Shown here one piece after another: positions 32,265 to 43,962 of a DNA stretch of 64,000 nucleotides. Source of the DNA: Laguncularia racemosa. Taxonomy: Eukaryota > Streptophyta > Magnoliopsida > Myrtales > Combretaceae. Position numbers and translations under genes: made by a program. The stretch lies in contig JBBMOL010000249.1 of NCBI GenBank assembly GCA_037954665.1, positions 620,001 to 684,000 on the forward strand, read 5' to 3'. Under the pieces are notes generated by a model that was not told the origin of the DNA, ran no database searches, and saw only the letters and a list, made by a program, of their open reading frames with translations. Position 1 is the first letter of the stretch. Each line of letters starts with the position of its first letter.

Positions 32265-33707
32265 ATGACTCGTTCTTCTCAGACAGGTGAACTAACTTAT
32301 AATTCGGAGATTGAGAAGACTCTAAAGAGACTACGACAAGAAGCTAGATCATCCACTAGACAGAACTTAGTATTGGATTTGTCTAATTCATTCCTTGATT
32401 CAGAAAAAGAAGACGATATGGAAAATCCCGAGAGAACATTAAGGGAGTTAGCTGCACCGGATGTGAATCAACAACCACTTTGTATTCACTATCCCGAACT
32501 AGCCATGGAATTCGAATTGAAATCTGGGTTGATACATCTGCTACCTACATTTCATGGTCTTGAGAATGAAGATCCTCACAAGCATTTGAAAGAGTTTCAT
32601 ATAGTGTGTTCTAGTATGAGGCCGCAAGGAATAACTGATGATCAAATCAAGCTACGTGCTTTTCCATTTTCTTTAAGTACTAAAGCTAAAGATTGGTTGT
32701 TTTATTTGCCTCCAGGTTCGATAACCACTTGGACAGATATGGTCAGACTCTTCTTGGACAAATTCTTCCCCGCATCCAGAGCCGCTGGTATAAGAAGAGA
32801 AATTTGTGGTATAAAACAAAGGGACACCGAGACTCTTCATGAGTATTGGGAGAGGTTCAAGCAATTGTGTGCAAGCTGCCCACAACATGGGATATCTGAA
32901 TAACTCCTCATCCAATACTTCTATGAAGGCTTGCTTCCGATGGAAAGAAAGATGATGGATGCTGCAAGTGGAGGCGCCACAGTAAACAAAACCCCTGGTC
33001 AAGCTAGGGAATTGATCTCCATTATGGCTGCCAATTCGCAACAATTTAGGTATAGGCATGATACGTCTTCAAAGAAGGTAAATGAGGTAAATGTGTCTAA
33101 CCTTGAACATCAAATTTCTAATCTTACCTCCCTTGTGCAGCAGCTAGCTCTTGGAAATACCCAACAGGTGAAAGCTTGTGGAATTTGTGCTGCTCCTAGT
33201 CATCCGACCGACATGTGTCCCACATTGCAAGATGACAACCATGAACACGCCAATGCTGTAGGCGGATTCCTAGGACAGCCACAAAGGAAATATGATCCCT
33301 ATTCAAATACATACAATCCCGGATGGAGGGGTCACCCTAACTTCAGATATGGCAATAAACCACAAAACTTCCAACAATTCCAACCTAAGCCATCAAACCA
33401 AGTATCACAGGCTCCTTCCACTTCAGGTATGTCTCTTGAGGAAATTGTTAAATCACTCGCTGTTAATACAAAACAATTTCAGGATGAGACAAAGCAGAGC
33501 ATCCACAACTTGGAAAATCAGGTAAGTCAACTTGCTTCTTCTATAAATAGGTTGGAAACTCAAGGTAAGTTACCTTCTCAAACCGTCACAAATCCAAAGC
33601 AAAGTGCTACCTTGAGAAGTGGAACGAAATTGCAAGGATCAAATGAGAAGGATCACCGAACTAATCCTGAGGAAGAGACTGAGAAAGAAACTCCAACTCC
33701 AAGCTAG
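32265..33707 (+). pseudogene. Gag of element J
   Basis: Start chosen at ATG 32265 (MTRSSQTGE) just after the PBS; the open frame extends further upstream but only into the LTR. Capsid-like core: FELKSGLIHLLPTFHG, EDPHKHLKEFHIVCS, KLRAFPFSLSTKAKDWL, TDMVRLFLDKFFPASRAA and ETLHEYWERFKQLC. CCHC-type knuckle C-X2-C-X4-H-X4-C from residue 305 (CGICAAPSHPTDMC). A Gln/Asn-rich stretch (YNPGWRGHPNFRYG, NFQQFQPKPSNQ) and a helix NLENQVSQLASSINRLE follow. Two stops: TAA at 32901 (one-base change from CAA) and TAG at 33705. The same frame continues into protease. Confidence 0.88.
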
Positions 33708-34268
33708 CTGAACAATCAGATCAAAGGACCCCTCATTGAACCACCAAAGGTCATGACAACAGCACCTCCTTTCCCTTCCAGACTAGCAAAATCCAAGAAT
33801 GAAGCTGAAGAAAAAGAGATTCTTGACACTTTTCACAAAGTTGAGGTAAACATTCCCTTGCTGGATGCAATTAAGCAAGTACCTCGTTATGCTAAATTTC
33901 TAAAAGAATTGTGCACTAATAAAAGAAAGCTGAAAGGTAATGAAAAGATTAGTATAGGTGAGAATGTTTCAGTTATTCTTCAAAAGAAGCTTCCTCCTAA
34001 ATGTAAGGATCCAGGTATGTTTACTATTCCTTGCAAAATAGGTAACCTTGGAATCACTAAAGCTATGTGTGATTTAGGCGCTTCAATCAATGTTATGCCT
34101 TTGTCTATTTATCAATGTTTAAATGTTGGCCCCCTAAAGGAAACAGGCGTTATTGTTCAACTTGCTGATAGGTCCAATGTTTATCCTGAGGGAGTTCTAG
34201 AAGATGTTTTAGTACAAGTTAATGGTTTGGTTTTCCCCATAGATTTTTACGTGCTTGACATGGAAAAT
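33708..34268 (+). pseudogene. Protease region of element J, interrupted by L
   Basis: In frame with gag. The region carries PRYAKFLKELCTNKRKL, KLPPKCKDPGMFTIPCKIG and the retropepsin active site CDLGASINVMPLSIY (catalytic Asp at 34071, residue 603), then LADRSNVYPEGVLEDVLV and FYVLDMEN, where L is inserted. AAAAT is duplicated (34264-34268 and 39248-39252), and the frame resumes exactly with the second copy removed (SSMILLGRPFLKT). Confidence 0.9.
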
Positions 34269-35280
34269 TGATGTGCCTAATCACACTTTAAAGCACATTC
34301 AAAAGACTTAAGAAAAGATATCTCAAGTCTAGGCAAAATCGAATCCCAAAAATGGCACTTTTCTAATGAACCCTAATGTTAAAATGATGAAACTCAACCT
34401 ACTAATGATATAATCCGAATACCACAATGGAAATGGCTTCTAATAAAACTTCTAATATCATATAATCCACGAAAATCAAGCCTCAATTTGACAAAGAAAA
34501 CCGTGAAGGAAGATCCCTTTTTTCAAATGGTGAAATTCACGCTAGCAAAGAAATCCTTAATGATGAATTGAATCAACTTGATAATTCTTTCAAATAATCA
34601 AATGAATTCGTGTACAATAAGATGTAAATCTGACCAAGAACTATCTCTAATCAACCCTAGATACAACACACTAGAGAGGAAAAGAAATCACAATAGGTAG
34701 GAATTGATATGACTCACAAATTCCAATTGTTGCACTCGCCACAATTTCAAGTCTTGGAATTGAAATTGATAAGAGTTGGAACCAAGGTATGAACCCTAAT
34801 TCACACGTGAAAAGAGAGTGTATGTTCTGCAAAAAATAAGCTCCCTAAACCCTCTCTTAAGCAAGTATTTATACTTGCTACTTCTAGGGTTAAAAAGTGC
34901 TCAAAATTACAAGTTTGCCACTTTTAAGGTGGCTAACCCTAAATGAAAGTTACATGGAAATAAAAGTGTCCCAAAACCAAAATACAACCAAAATAGTTCA
35001 ATAAACATTTACAAGATACAAAATAACATAAATCTTCATGATCCAATACCTCAGAATAGAGAACAATCGTAGCGGGCCTTTGATTGTTACCCAGAAAAAT
35101 GTCTTGTGTCCAACTGAAGTTGTAGGACATTTTGGCATCCCATGGAGATATATAATTGTACCTGTAAGATTATTCTCAAAGTTTATTAGAAATAAAAACA
35201 TAAGATAAAAGATGAGCAATTTGGTCAATCATCCAGATTGGGTTCTGAAAAGGTTGACAGTGCCAGATTTTTTCCCATCA
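34269..35280 (-). repeat. 3' LTR of element L (short form)
   Basis: TGATGTGCCTAATCACAC...TTCCCATCA on the plus strand. It abuts AAAAT directly, with no extension, unlike E and K. Minus-strand TATA at 34866-34874. Frames at 34939-35228 are LTR sequence, repeated at 38906-39195, and are not called. Confidence 0.9.
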
Positions 35281-37121
35281 TCTCCTCGGGCTTCTGAAAG
35301 ATTTGCCCTCAAATCTAGAGGATCAATTGTGGAATTGAACCCTAGGATCTCTGTTGTTCTGCTTCCCCGACTAACCATGGTAGTGGACGGCTGCCTGACC
35401 TCTTTCTGAAAACTCTCGACCTCAGATGGAGTCATTGGTAATAGGATTATGCGTGTCTCGCCCATGCTAAACATGTAGGTATTTTTAAACCCATCATGTA
35501 TCACCCGTCGATCATACAACCAGGGCCGACCCAACAGCAAATGGAATGCATGCATAGGAACTATATCACAAAGGATCTCATCATGATAATCCTGCCCGAC
35601 ACTCACTGGAACCTTTGCCCTAAGGGTAACATGCATACTACCTCTATTATCCAGCCAATGCAAATGATAAGGACTAGGATGAGGTATAGTAGACAGTTGA
35701 AATTTGTCTACTAGTGCAGCAGATATAACATTTGTGCAACTACCACTATCAATGATGAGTACACAAAGGTTACCTCTGATTCTGCAAGAGGTATGAAATA
35801 TGTTCTCCCTCTGAATATCACTGACATCAGGAGATGTGGACAAAATCCTGCGTAATACATTGAGGGATAGATATTTTCCTCCAGTATGCTCCTCAGGTGC
35901 ATTTGCATTCTGATCATCATAATATTCCTGCAATACTGTTGGTAGATCTGTAGGCTCAATCTGTTCATGGTCATCCTCAGTATCCTCTCCAATGTCTTCC
36001 ATAATAGTCATCACCCTCTTATTTGGACACTGTGTAGCCATATGCCCAAATCCCATGCATTTAAAACATTTAATCTGGCGTGCTTTCCCACTAGTAGATC
36101 CGGAAATAGTCTGCCTCGTTTCTGGTGCCATGACCTCTTTACCCTTCCCAGTGGGTAAGTTTTCCCTGATGATTGTTGGGGTAGTAGTGTCCACTGTCTT
36201 GACTCCCTCACCAACCGCCTTTGCTCCCCCTGATCGACTGTCGGCTGATATGGGTCTATTAGTAGTATTGGGCCTGCTGCTAGGAGCCCTAAAGAAGTTG
36301 GACCTCCTCTGTCTCTCTACTTTTAAGGCCAACTGAATAGCCTCATCAAGTGTGGTGTAGCGCTGTAGCTCAACAATACACGCTATCTCATATTTTAAAC
36401 CTGAGACAAATCGTGCTATAGTTTGTTCCGGAGGCTCAACAGACCCACACCTAATCATAAGGGTCTCAAATTCCTGCACATAATCATCCACCGTTTTCCC
36501 CCCCTGCCTCAAAATTTGTAGTCACATAAACAGCTCCTGTTTGTAGTGCTCAGGAATGAACCTCTTCCTTAACAACCTCTTCATATCCCTCCAGGTCTGA
36601 ACCTCAGCCTCTCCATCCCGACGCCTATTGATGATCAGATTCTTCCACCAAAGTGCAGCATACCCTACAAATTCAACTGCAGCCAATCTGACCCTGGTAT
36701 TGTCGTCAATCTCATAACATTCAAAAAGACCTTCGACCTTATCCTCCCAGTCCAGGTACTCATCTGCTGATCCCTTACCATCATAGGATGGCATCTGTAG
36801 TTTCACATAATCCAAACCCCGAGGTGGCCTGAAATCCCTATTCTGATTTAGGTTGACTCCAAAATTGTCATCTCTCTCTTCCACCACTCTGTTTCGATGA
36901 GGGTTTTGTGGAGCTACTCGAGGTGGTGCCGGTTGGTTTACCACTGGTGGTTGTGGTAAAGTCATCCTATCAACTCCAGTTGCTAGTGTAGCAACCATAG
37001 TAGTAAGCTCCTGAAGTTGTTCCTCCAGAGTTCTTCTGCCTGCTACATTACGTCCATGTCCTCCACCAACCTGGCTATTGGCTTCTTCACCCAATCCCCC
37101 ATTCACACTATCATTAGACAT
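35229..37121 (-). pseudogene. Gag-protease-tail ORF of element L
   Basis: About 630 codons from ATG 37121 (MSNDSVNGGLGEEANS), with a single in-frame TGA at about 36521 (M-stop-LQILRQ). Gag: LEEQLQELTTMVATLA, FRPPRGLDYVKLQMPSYDG, CYEIDDNTRVRLAAVEF, WWKNLIINRRRDGEAEV and FETLMIRCGSVEPPEQ. CCHC knuckle CFKCMGFGHMATQC. Protease: LIIDSGSCTNVISAALV, IVPMHAFHLLLGRPWLYD and MFSMGETRI. After MTPSEVESFQKE it goes directly to the integrase-derived end DLRANLSEARGDD and 52 nt of LTR. RT-RH-IN are deleted. One reversion from an open Gag-protease frame. Confidence 0.88.
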
Positions 37122-38047
37122 ATTTGTAGATCCTTGTATATTGTTTCTCAAAATGATATGATTCAAGGATATACACTTCCACTACAATACTTCCTTAAAC
37201 TCCACACAATGGTAACTACAAAAGACAAACAACAAACCCACTTAATGTTACAATTTATAATTGCAACTCACGTGTAATACTCTCCTCCACAACAAGCCAC
37301 AAGTACACGGTGCAGCAAAATTAATTTCCACAAGTTTACTCCATGGCAACACACAAGCAACAACTACAATTAATATGTAATACTTCCACGGCAACAACTA
37401 AGTGAACAATGAATACAAGTAATCTTCAACTCCCACGGCAAATAATGAAGACAAGAGATTAATAAGTAGCTTTCCAAAATGAATTCTGAATCCCACTATA
37501 GGCAGCAACTTACAATTTGAATTTCAAATAACTTCACTTATTGCAAGCCTTCCTCAATTGGTAACAATGAATTCAAATTCAAATAGCAATCATTAACTCC
37601 CACAACTTAATTGCATATGATTTGAATTCAAAAATTCCTTACTAACCACACTTAATGTAATATGAAAATTTAACTTCACAAATTCAGAATTACACAAGGG
37701 AATTCAAATAAAAAACTTCACAACTCCACACGCCACAAGCTACTTCACGGCAACAATTGGTAAGTTTCACAATTTCAAAACAATTTGCTAAAGTAACTTC
37801 ACTTTGTACTTCTGATCTTCCACGTGAATTAGTGTCCACAAAGTGATATAATAACCTTCCCAAATCAACTCCAACAATTAGCAAATCAAATCCCAATCCA
37901 AAACAATTTTGCAATCTCAAACTACAACAACAACAACAACTACACAATTGCGTTTTTTCCACTTGATCAACCCTAATTGTTGATCACTTCCACGAAATTA
38001 ATACAACCAATTCCCTTCTCTCAACAAGAGCTCTGATACCAAAAAGA
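37122..38047 (-). other. Leader and distal PBS of element L
   Basis: AC-rich, gene-free leader with CACGGTGCAGC (about 37308) and CCACGGCAACA/CCACGGCAAAT motifs. The distal PBS complement GAGCTCTGATACCA (38029-38042) directly precedes the extension. Confidence 0.75.
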
Positions 38048-38234
38048 TGATGTGCTCAAATCCAAGATTAAGCACATATAAAAATCAATTTGAAAGACAA
38101 TCCAACAATGTCAATCAAACTAGTCTCAATCACATGAACAATGCCGTCAATTTCCAATGAATTTAACCAATTCTTCAATTATGATGTGTTTGAATCTTAA
38201 ATCCAAATATGATATAGCTCTGATACCAAAAAGA
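38048..38234 (-). other. 187-bp segment between two PBS copies in L
   Basis: Starts with an LTR-terminus-like TGATGTGCTCAAATCCAAG and ends with the proximal PBS complement GCTCTGATACCA (38217-38228) next to the core LTR. In L it is present only beside the 5' LTR and missing from the 3' LTR; in E and K it belongs to both LTRs. Confidence 0.8.
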
Positions 38235-39247
38235 TGATGTGCCTAATCACACTTTAAAGCACATTCAAAAGACTTAAGAAAAGATATCTCAAGTCTAGGC
38301 AAAATCGGATCCCAAAAATGGCACTTTTCTAATGAACCCTAATGTTAAAATGATGAAACTCAACCTACTAATGATATAATCTGAATACCACAATGGAAAT
38401 GGCTTCTAATAACACTTCTAATATCATATAATCCACGAAAATCAAGCATCAATTTGACAAAGAAAACCGTGAAGGAAGATCCCTTTTTTCAAAATGGTGA
38501 AATTCACGCTAGCAAAGAAATCCTTAATGATGAATTGAATCAACTTGATAATTCTTTCAAATAATCAAATGAATTCGTGTACAATAAGATGTAAATCTGA
38601 CCAAGAACTATCTCTAATCAACCCTAGATACAACACACTAGAGAGGAAAAGAAATCACAACAAGTAGGAATTGATATGACTCACAAATTCCAATTGTTGC
38701 ACTCGCCACAATTTCAAGTCTTGGAATTGAAATTGATAAGAGTTGGAACCAAGGTATGAACCCTAATTCACACGTGAAAAGAGAGTGTATGTTCTGCAAA
38801 AAATAAGCTCCCTAAACCCTCTCTTAAGCAAGTATTTATACTTGCTACTTCTAGGGTTAAAAAGTGCTCAAAATTACAAGTTTGCCACTTTTAAGGTGGC
38901 TAACCCTAAATGAAAGTTACATGGAAATAAAAGTGTCCCAAAACCAAAATACAACCAAAATAGTTCAATAAACATTTACAAGATACAAAATAACATAAAT
39001 CTTCATGATCCAATGCCTCAGAATAGAGAACAATCGCAGCGGGCCTTTGATTATTACCCAGAAAAATGTCTTGTGTCCAACTGAAGTTGTAGGACATTTT
39101 GGCATCCCATGGAGATATATAATTGTACCTGTAAGATTATTCTCAAAGTTTATTAGAAATAAAAACATAAGATAAAAGATGAGCAATTTGGTCAATCATC
39201 CAGATTGGGTTCTGAAAAGGTTGACAGTGCCAGAATTTTTCCCATCA
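38235..39247 (-). repeat. 5' LTR of element L
   Basis: Core LTR paired with 34269-35280; only scattered single-base differences are visible. Minus-strand TATA in the AAGCAAGTATTTATACTTGC context at about 38826-38845. Confidence 0.9.
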
Positions 39248-39252
39248 AAAAT

Positions 39253-42200
39253 GATGATTCTCGTAATTCATCGATGATATTATTAGGGAGACCATTTCTT
39301 AAGACATCTAGAACAAAAATCGATGTACATGATGGTAACCTCACTATGGAATTTGATGGTGAAGTGATTAAATTTAATATTTATGATGCCATGAAATATC
39401 CTAGTGACATCTCACCCGTTTTTGTTGTTGATGTTATTGACCCATTAACACAGACTACATTTGATTTGATAGATGATGATGAGTTGAAAGTTATACTTAA
39501 TAAGAGTCTTATGATTCATGCATTGAAAACTCTTAAGGAGAAGTTTGTAATATCCTCTGATTTGCAGGACAAGATTTGGGAGTTGGAATCATTAAAACCT
39601 ATCAGGTATGATGTGTCCTACATTCATTTACCCCCTTCTAACACAAAACTTCTTCCTTCTATTGTGCAGGCACCGATGCTAGAATTAAAACCCCTACCCG
39701 AACATCTAAAATATATTTTCTTAGGGGAAAAGGAGACTCTTGCTGTGATAGTCTCCAACAAGCTAAGTACTTTAGAAGAAGAAAAGTTGATTCGGGTGTT
39801 GAGGGAGTACAAAGAAGCCATTGGATGGTCTATAGCTGATATCAAAGGACTAAGCCCCTCCACCTACATGCACAAGATTTTGATGGAAGATAATTGCAAA
39901 CCTTCAAGGGAAGTTCAGCGTCATTTGAATCCACCTATGATGGAGGTAGTTAAGAAAGAGATCTTGAAACTTCTTGATGCAGGTATGATCTATCCAATTT
40001 CCGACAGCAAATGGGTAAGTCTGATCCAAGTTGTTCCAAAGAAAATAGGCTTAACTATGATTGAAAACTCCGATGGTGAGTTAATTCCTACTCGGGTTCA
40101 GAATGGATGGAGGGTTTGTGTTGATTACAGGAAGTTAAATGCGTCAACTCGGAAGGACCACTTCCCTCTTCCTTTTCTTGATTAGATGCTTGAACGTTTG
40201 GCTGGCCATTCTCACTATTGTTGTCTTGATGGTTATTCAGGTTTTCATCAAATTCCAGTGGCACCGGAAGATCAAGAGAAGACCACTTTCACTTGTCCAT
40301 TCGGTACTTTTGCGTATCGAAGGATGCCTTTTAGGCTCTGCAATGCCCCAGCCACATTCCAAAGATGTATGGTTAGTATATTTTCAGATTATGTGGAGAA
40401 TATTATAGAAGTTTTCATGGATGACTTTACCGTCTATGGTAATTCTTTTGATTCATGTTTGACTAACCTTACAAAAGTTCTTCAAAGATGTATAGATAAG
40501 AATCTAGTGTTGAATTATGAAAAATGCCACTTTATGGTTGAACAGAGTCTCATTTTAGGCCATATTGTATCTTCTAAGGGGCTTGAAGTCGATAAAGCTA
40601 AGGTAGAACTGATTAAATCTTTACCTTACCCTGTAAGTGTACGGGAAATTCGGTCTTTTCTTGGGAGTGCAGGATTCTATCGACGCTTCATCAAGGATTT
40701 CTCCAAGATTACTCAACCCCTATGTCGATTGCTACAAAAAGAAGTGACATTTGAGTTCGATGAGGCCTGCAAGAACGCTTTTGACACACTGAGGGACAAG
40801 TTAACTTCTGCTCCAATCATCCAACCACCCGACTGGACCCTTCCCTTTGAAATCATGTGTGATGCGAGCAACTATGCAGTTGGAGCAGTTCTTGGCCAAA
40901 GAGTTGGGAGAGCTTCTCATGCCATTTATTATGCTTCCAGAACTTTGGATAATGCTCAATGCAACTATTCCACAATGGAAAAAGAACTCTTGGCTGTTGT
41001 TTTTGCATTAGAAAAATTCCAATCATATTTACTTGGTACTAAGGTAATTGTTTACTTTGATCATGCAGCTCTTAAATACCTGCTCGTGAAGAAGGAGTCG
41101 AAACCAAGACTTATTCGATGGATACTCCTCTTACAAGAGTTCGATCTGGAGATACGTGATAGGAAAGGCTCAGAAAACTTAGTTGCCGACCACCTCAGTC
41201 GAATTCCTATCAGTGAAGGGTCCACACAAATACAAGATGATTTTCCAGATGAGTATCTCTTTTCTATTCAAAAGACAATTCCGTGGTATGCTGATATTGT
41301 CAATTATTTGGTTACTAAGACACTACCAAGTGATTTGTCTAGGGCTCAAAAAGATAAAATTAAAAGTGATGCTAAATATTATGTATGGGATGATCCATAT
41401 TTTTGGAAACATTGTGCTGATCAAATCATTAGAAGGTGTATTTCTCAAGACGATATTCCTTCTGTCTTGCAATTTTGTCACTCATATGCATGTGGTGGAC
41501 ATTTTGGCCCTAAGAGGACAGCTCAAAAGGTATTAGGGTGTGGTTTGTTTTAGCCTACATTGTTTCGTGACTCTTTTATGTTTTGTAAGTCTTGTGAACG
41601 ATGTCAAAAGATTGGGAACTTAGGACGTAGAGATCAAATGCCACTTACCCCTATTCTTGCTTGTGAAATATTTGATATATGGGGTATTGACTTTATGGGT
41701 CCTTTTCCTCCTTCTTTCGGTAATATTTACATCCTTCTTGCTGTGGATTATGTTTCAAAATGGGTGGAAGCCAAAGCAACTCGAACTAATGATGCTAAAG
41801 TTGTTGTGGATTTTGTTAAATCTCATATTTTTGCTAGGTTCGGGACACCAAAGGCTCTTATCAGTGATCGTGGCACACACTTTTGTAATAGGATAGTGGA
41901 AACTCTACTAAAAAAATACAGGGTCACTCATCGTACTTCCACTGCATACCACCCTCAAACCAATGGATTGGCAGAAGTCTCAAATCGAGAAATCAAGTCT
42001 ATTTTGGAAAAAACCGTCAATCCAAGCAGGAAGGACTGGAGCACAAGACTTGAGGATGCATTATGGGCCTACCGGACAGCTTACAAGACCCTTATAGGTA
42101 TGTCTCCTTACCGTTTAATATTTGGCAAACCATGTTATCTCCCTGTGGAGCTGGAACATAGGGCGTATTGGGCAGTAAAACAATGTAACATGCGAATGGA

Positions 42201-42579
42201 TAAGGCGGGTGAACACAGAAAACTTCAATTACAAGAACTTGAGGAGATTCGAAGAGAAGCTTATGAGAGTACTAAAATCTACAAGGAAAAAACAAAGGAT
42301 TTTCATGATCAAATGATTTCCCAAAAGAATTTTTCTGTAGGTCAAAAAGTATTACTTTACCATTCTCGATTGAAATTGTTTCCTGGCAAACTATAATCAC
42401 GGTGGATTGGTCCTTTTGTTATCACTAACATATTTTCACATGGTGCAGTTGAGATCGCAAGCCTTGAAACTGGTAAGACCTTCAAAGTCAATGGTCATCG
42501 CTTGAAACCTTTTTATGAAGGATTTCAAGTATGTAATATTGAAGAAACCAGTTTAACTCACCCCGAGTATTGTGATTAA
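39253..42579 (+). pseudogene. Pol of element J (PR end, RT, RNase H, integrase)
   Basis: Continues the gag frame after L; stops at TAG 40183, TAG 41551 and TAA 42394, no frameshift seen. Protease end: ILLGRPFLKTSRTKIDVH. RT: GMIYPISDSKWVS, WRVCVDYRKLNAST, YSGFHQIPVAPEDQ and catalytic FMDD (F at 40414). RNase H: IMCDASNYAVGAVLGQ, NYSTMEKELLAVVFALE and YFDHAALKYL. Integrase: zinc-binding HSYACGGHFG with CKSCERCQ, core IWGIDFMGPFPPS, LISDRGTHFCN, AYHPQTNGLAEVSNREIKS (the D, D, E residues are all present) and C-terminal FKVNGHRLKPFYEG. All three enzyme domains are essentially complete apart from the stops. Confidence 0.93.
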
Positions 42580-42586
42580 TGACAGG

Positions 42587-42638
42587 AACGTCTAGCCAAA
42601 GACGTTAAAGAAAAGCGCTTCATGGGAGGCAACCCATG
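42587..42638 (+). other. Twin hairpins after pol in J
   Basis: Stem AACGTC/GACGTT (42587-42592 and 42601-42606), GCGCTT, then stem CATGGG-AGGCAA-CCCATG (42621-42638), starting 7 nt after the pol stop. A 17-base A-run follows. Equivalent to A 15802-15849 and G 48550-48596. Confidence 0.7.
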
Positions 42639-42883
42639 TCAAAAAAAAAAAAAAAAAGTTTTGTTTTGCTTTAGTTTTGTTTTATTTTAGTTTAGTTTGT
42701 TTTGATTTTAGTGTGGTTTTGAACTCTTTGGATCAGCTGCAGTAAGGATACATATCATTAGATGACACTTTCCAGAGCTTAAGGGGAAAACTCCAATACC
42801 AGGGAAGTACCAGTATTTCCTTTCTCTTATTCTCTAATGTTCCTTGAGTTGTTAATTCCTTTTTTTCAATTATGCTAAATTAG

Positions 42884-42916
42884 GAACAGTGAGGACACTG
42901 TTCAAGCTAAGTGTGG
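42884..42916 (+). promoter_or_regulatory. Internal hairpin plus PPT-like tract in J
   Basis: Perfect 8-bp stem GAACAGTG/CACTGTTC with tetraloop AGGA, then AAGC and TAAGTGTGGGGGAGA. Same layout as the terminal module at 43924-43960. Confidence 0.65.
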
Positions 42917-43370
42917 GGGAGAGGATAATAAAATATAGAGAATAGAGAAGTAACTTATACTCTGAATGTTTGTCCTTGAGCAATTTTAAGCTAATTTTTT
43001 TCAAAATTATCATGAAATCTAGAGATTATACTAAATGTTGTAATAAGCGTCTACAAAATGTGAAATTGACTTGTTCAAATGCTTTATTCACCCACTGCTA
43101 TGATTAGAATACATGGTTAAAATTTAAGTAGTGAAATCTTTAAGAAACAAATTTACCTTGTATTTAGCTTTAGAATTGGAAGTCTAAGAGTAAGTCGAGT
43201 CCCTAAGTGAAAAATAAACAAGTTTACTTCTAGGTTATATTAGCTACTGTATACTCTTTGAAGTTGTTTGTAAAGCAATCATAACACTTAAAAAAAAAAA
43301 ATCAAGCATAGCCATTACTCCAATGATTCAACTAATTGAGTTAAGAGTATTCAAACTTGAATGTTAGAGT

Positions 43371-43480
43371 GAGGAAGAGTCCGTAGGGGTATCTTAAAAC
43401 CCGGTCAGTTGAGTGATGAGCTCGGGATGTTGCCGACTCAATGAACTCACTATAACGATAAGGGCGAAAAGGCGAAAGTT
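43371..43480 (+). other. Conserved non-coding block in J
   Basis: GTAGGGGTATCTTAAAACC, GATGAGCTCGGGATG and TGCCGACTCAATGAA segments that match G's minus strand (47430-47520) over about 90 bp. No ORF on the plus strand. Unknown function. Confidence 0.6.
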
Positions 43481-43923
43481 CATGAAAAGAAGTGGGCAAA
43501 AACCCGTCAAAATAGATGCTTGAATAGATCAAAAGAACATGAATGTAAACATTCATTGAATAAAACAAAGATGTATAAAAGGGAGAATACCTAGCAAAGA
43601 GCTTGTACCATATGCTTTTACTTTATACTGCAAGGATTATATGTTTGCTAATATCCAATGAAGTTTAATTGGGTGTTTTTCCTTAGTGGATTAAGTATTT
43701 ACTTTTGGAATAAAAATTCTTTTGCTAAACATGAGGATTAAAGTTTGTTTTGTTTAGATTAGCTATTGAATTTTGTCCATAGTAATTTGATCACAGGAAA
43801 CCAGTTTGGTTGAAGTAGTAGACATTAAATTATAAGTCATGAATTACAAATGAATAGATGCTTGGAATGATGAAAAGAAAGTTTGTATAATCTATGACAG
43901 ATTTCTCAATTGATTTGATGCAA

Positions 43924-43962
43924 TTGCTTGAGGACAAGCAAGAGTTTAAGTGTGGGGGAATT
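43924..43962 (+). promoter_or_regulatory. Terminal hairpin and PPT of J
   Basis: Stem TTGCTTG/CAAGCAA with loop AGGA (43924-43941), then TTAAGTGTGGGGGAA (43946-43960) and the LTR start at 43963. Confidence 0.8.

Larger units (their letters stand above)
34269..39247 (-). mobile_element. Non-autonomous Gag-protease retrotransposon L
   Basis: Minus strand, inserted in J's protease. Perfect target duplication AAAAT. LTRs: 34269-35280 and 38235-39247 (about 1012 bp), nearly identical by eye, so this is probably the youngest insertion. PPT complement TCTCCTCGGGCTTC at 35281-35294. Two PBS copies: 38217-38228 next to the core LTR and 38029-38042 next to the leader. It encodes Gag with zinc knuckle and protease but no RT, RH or IN. 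Confidence 0.9.

Noticed and set aside
34939..35228. Minus-strand ORFs in L's LTR (repeated at 38906-39195)
   Set aside because: They are repeated only because the LTR is repeated; no domain and no start context.
35992..36336. Plus-strand ORFs opposite L's gag-protease
   Set aside because: Shadows of the clear Gag/CCHC/protease frame on the minus strand.
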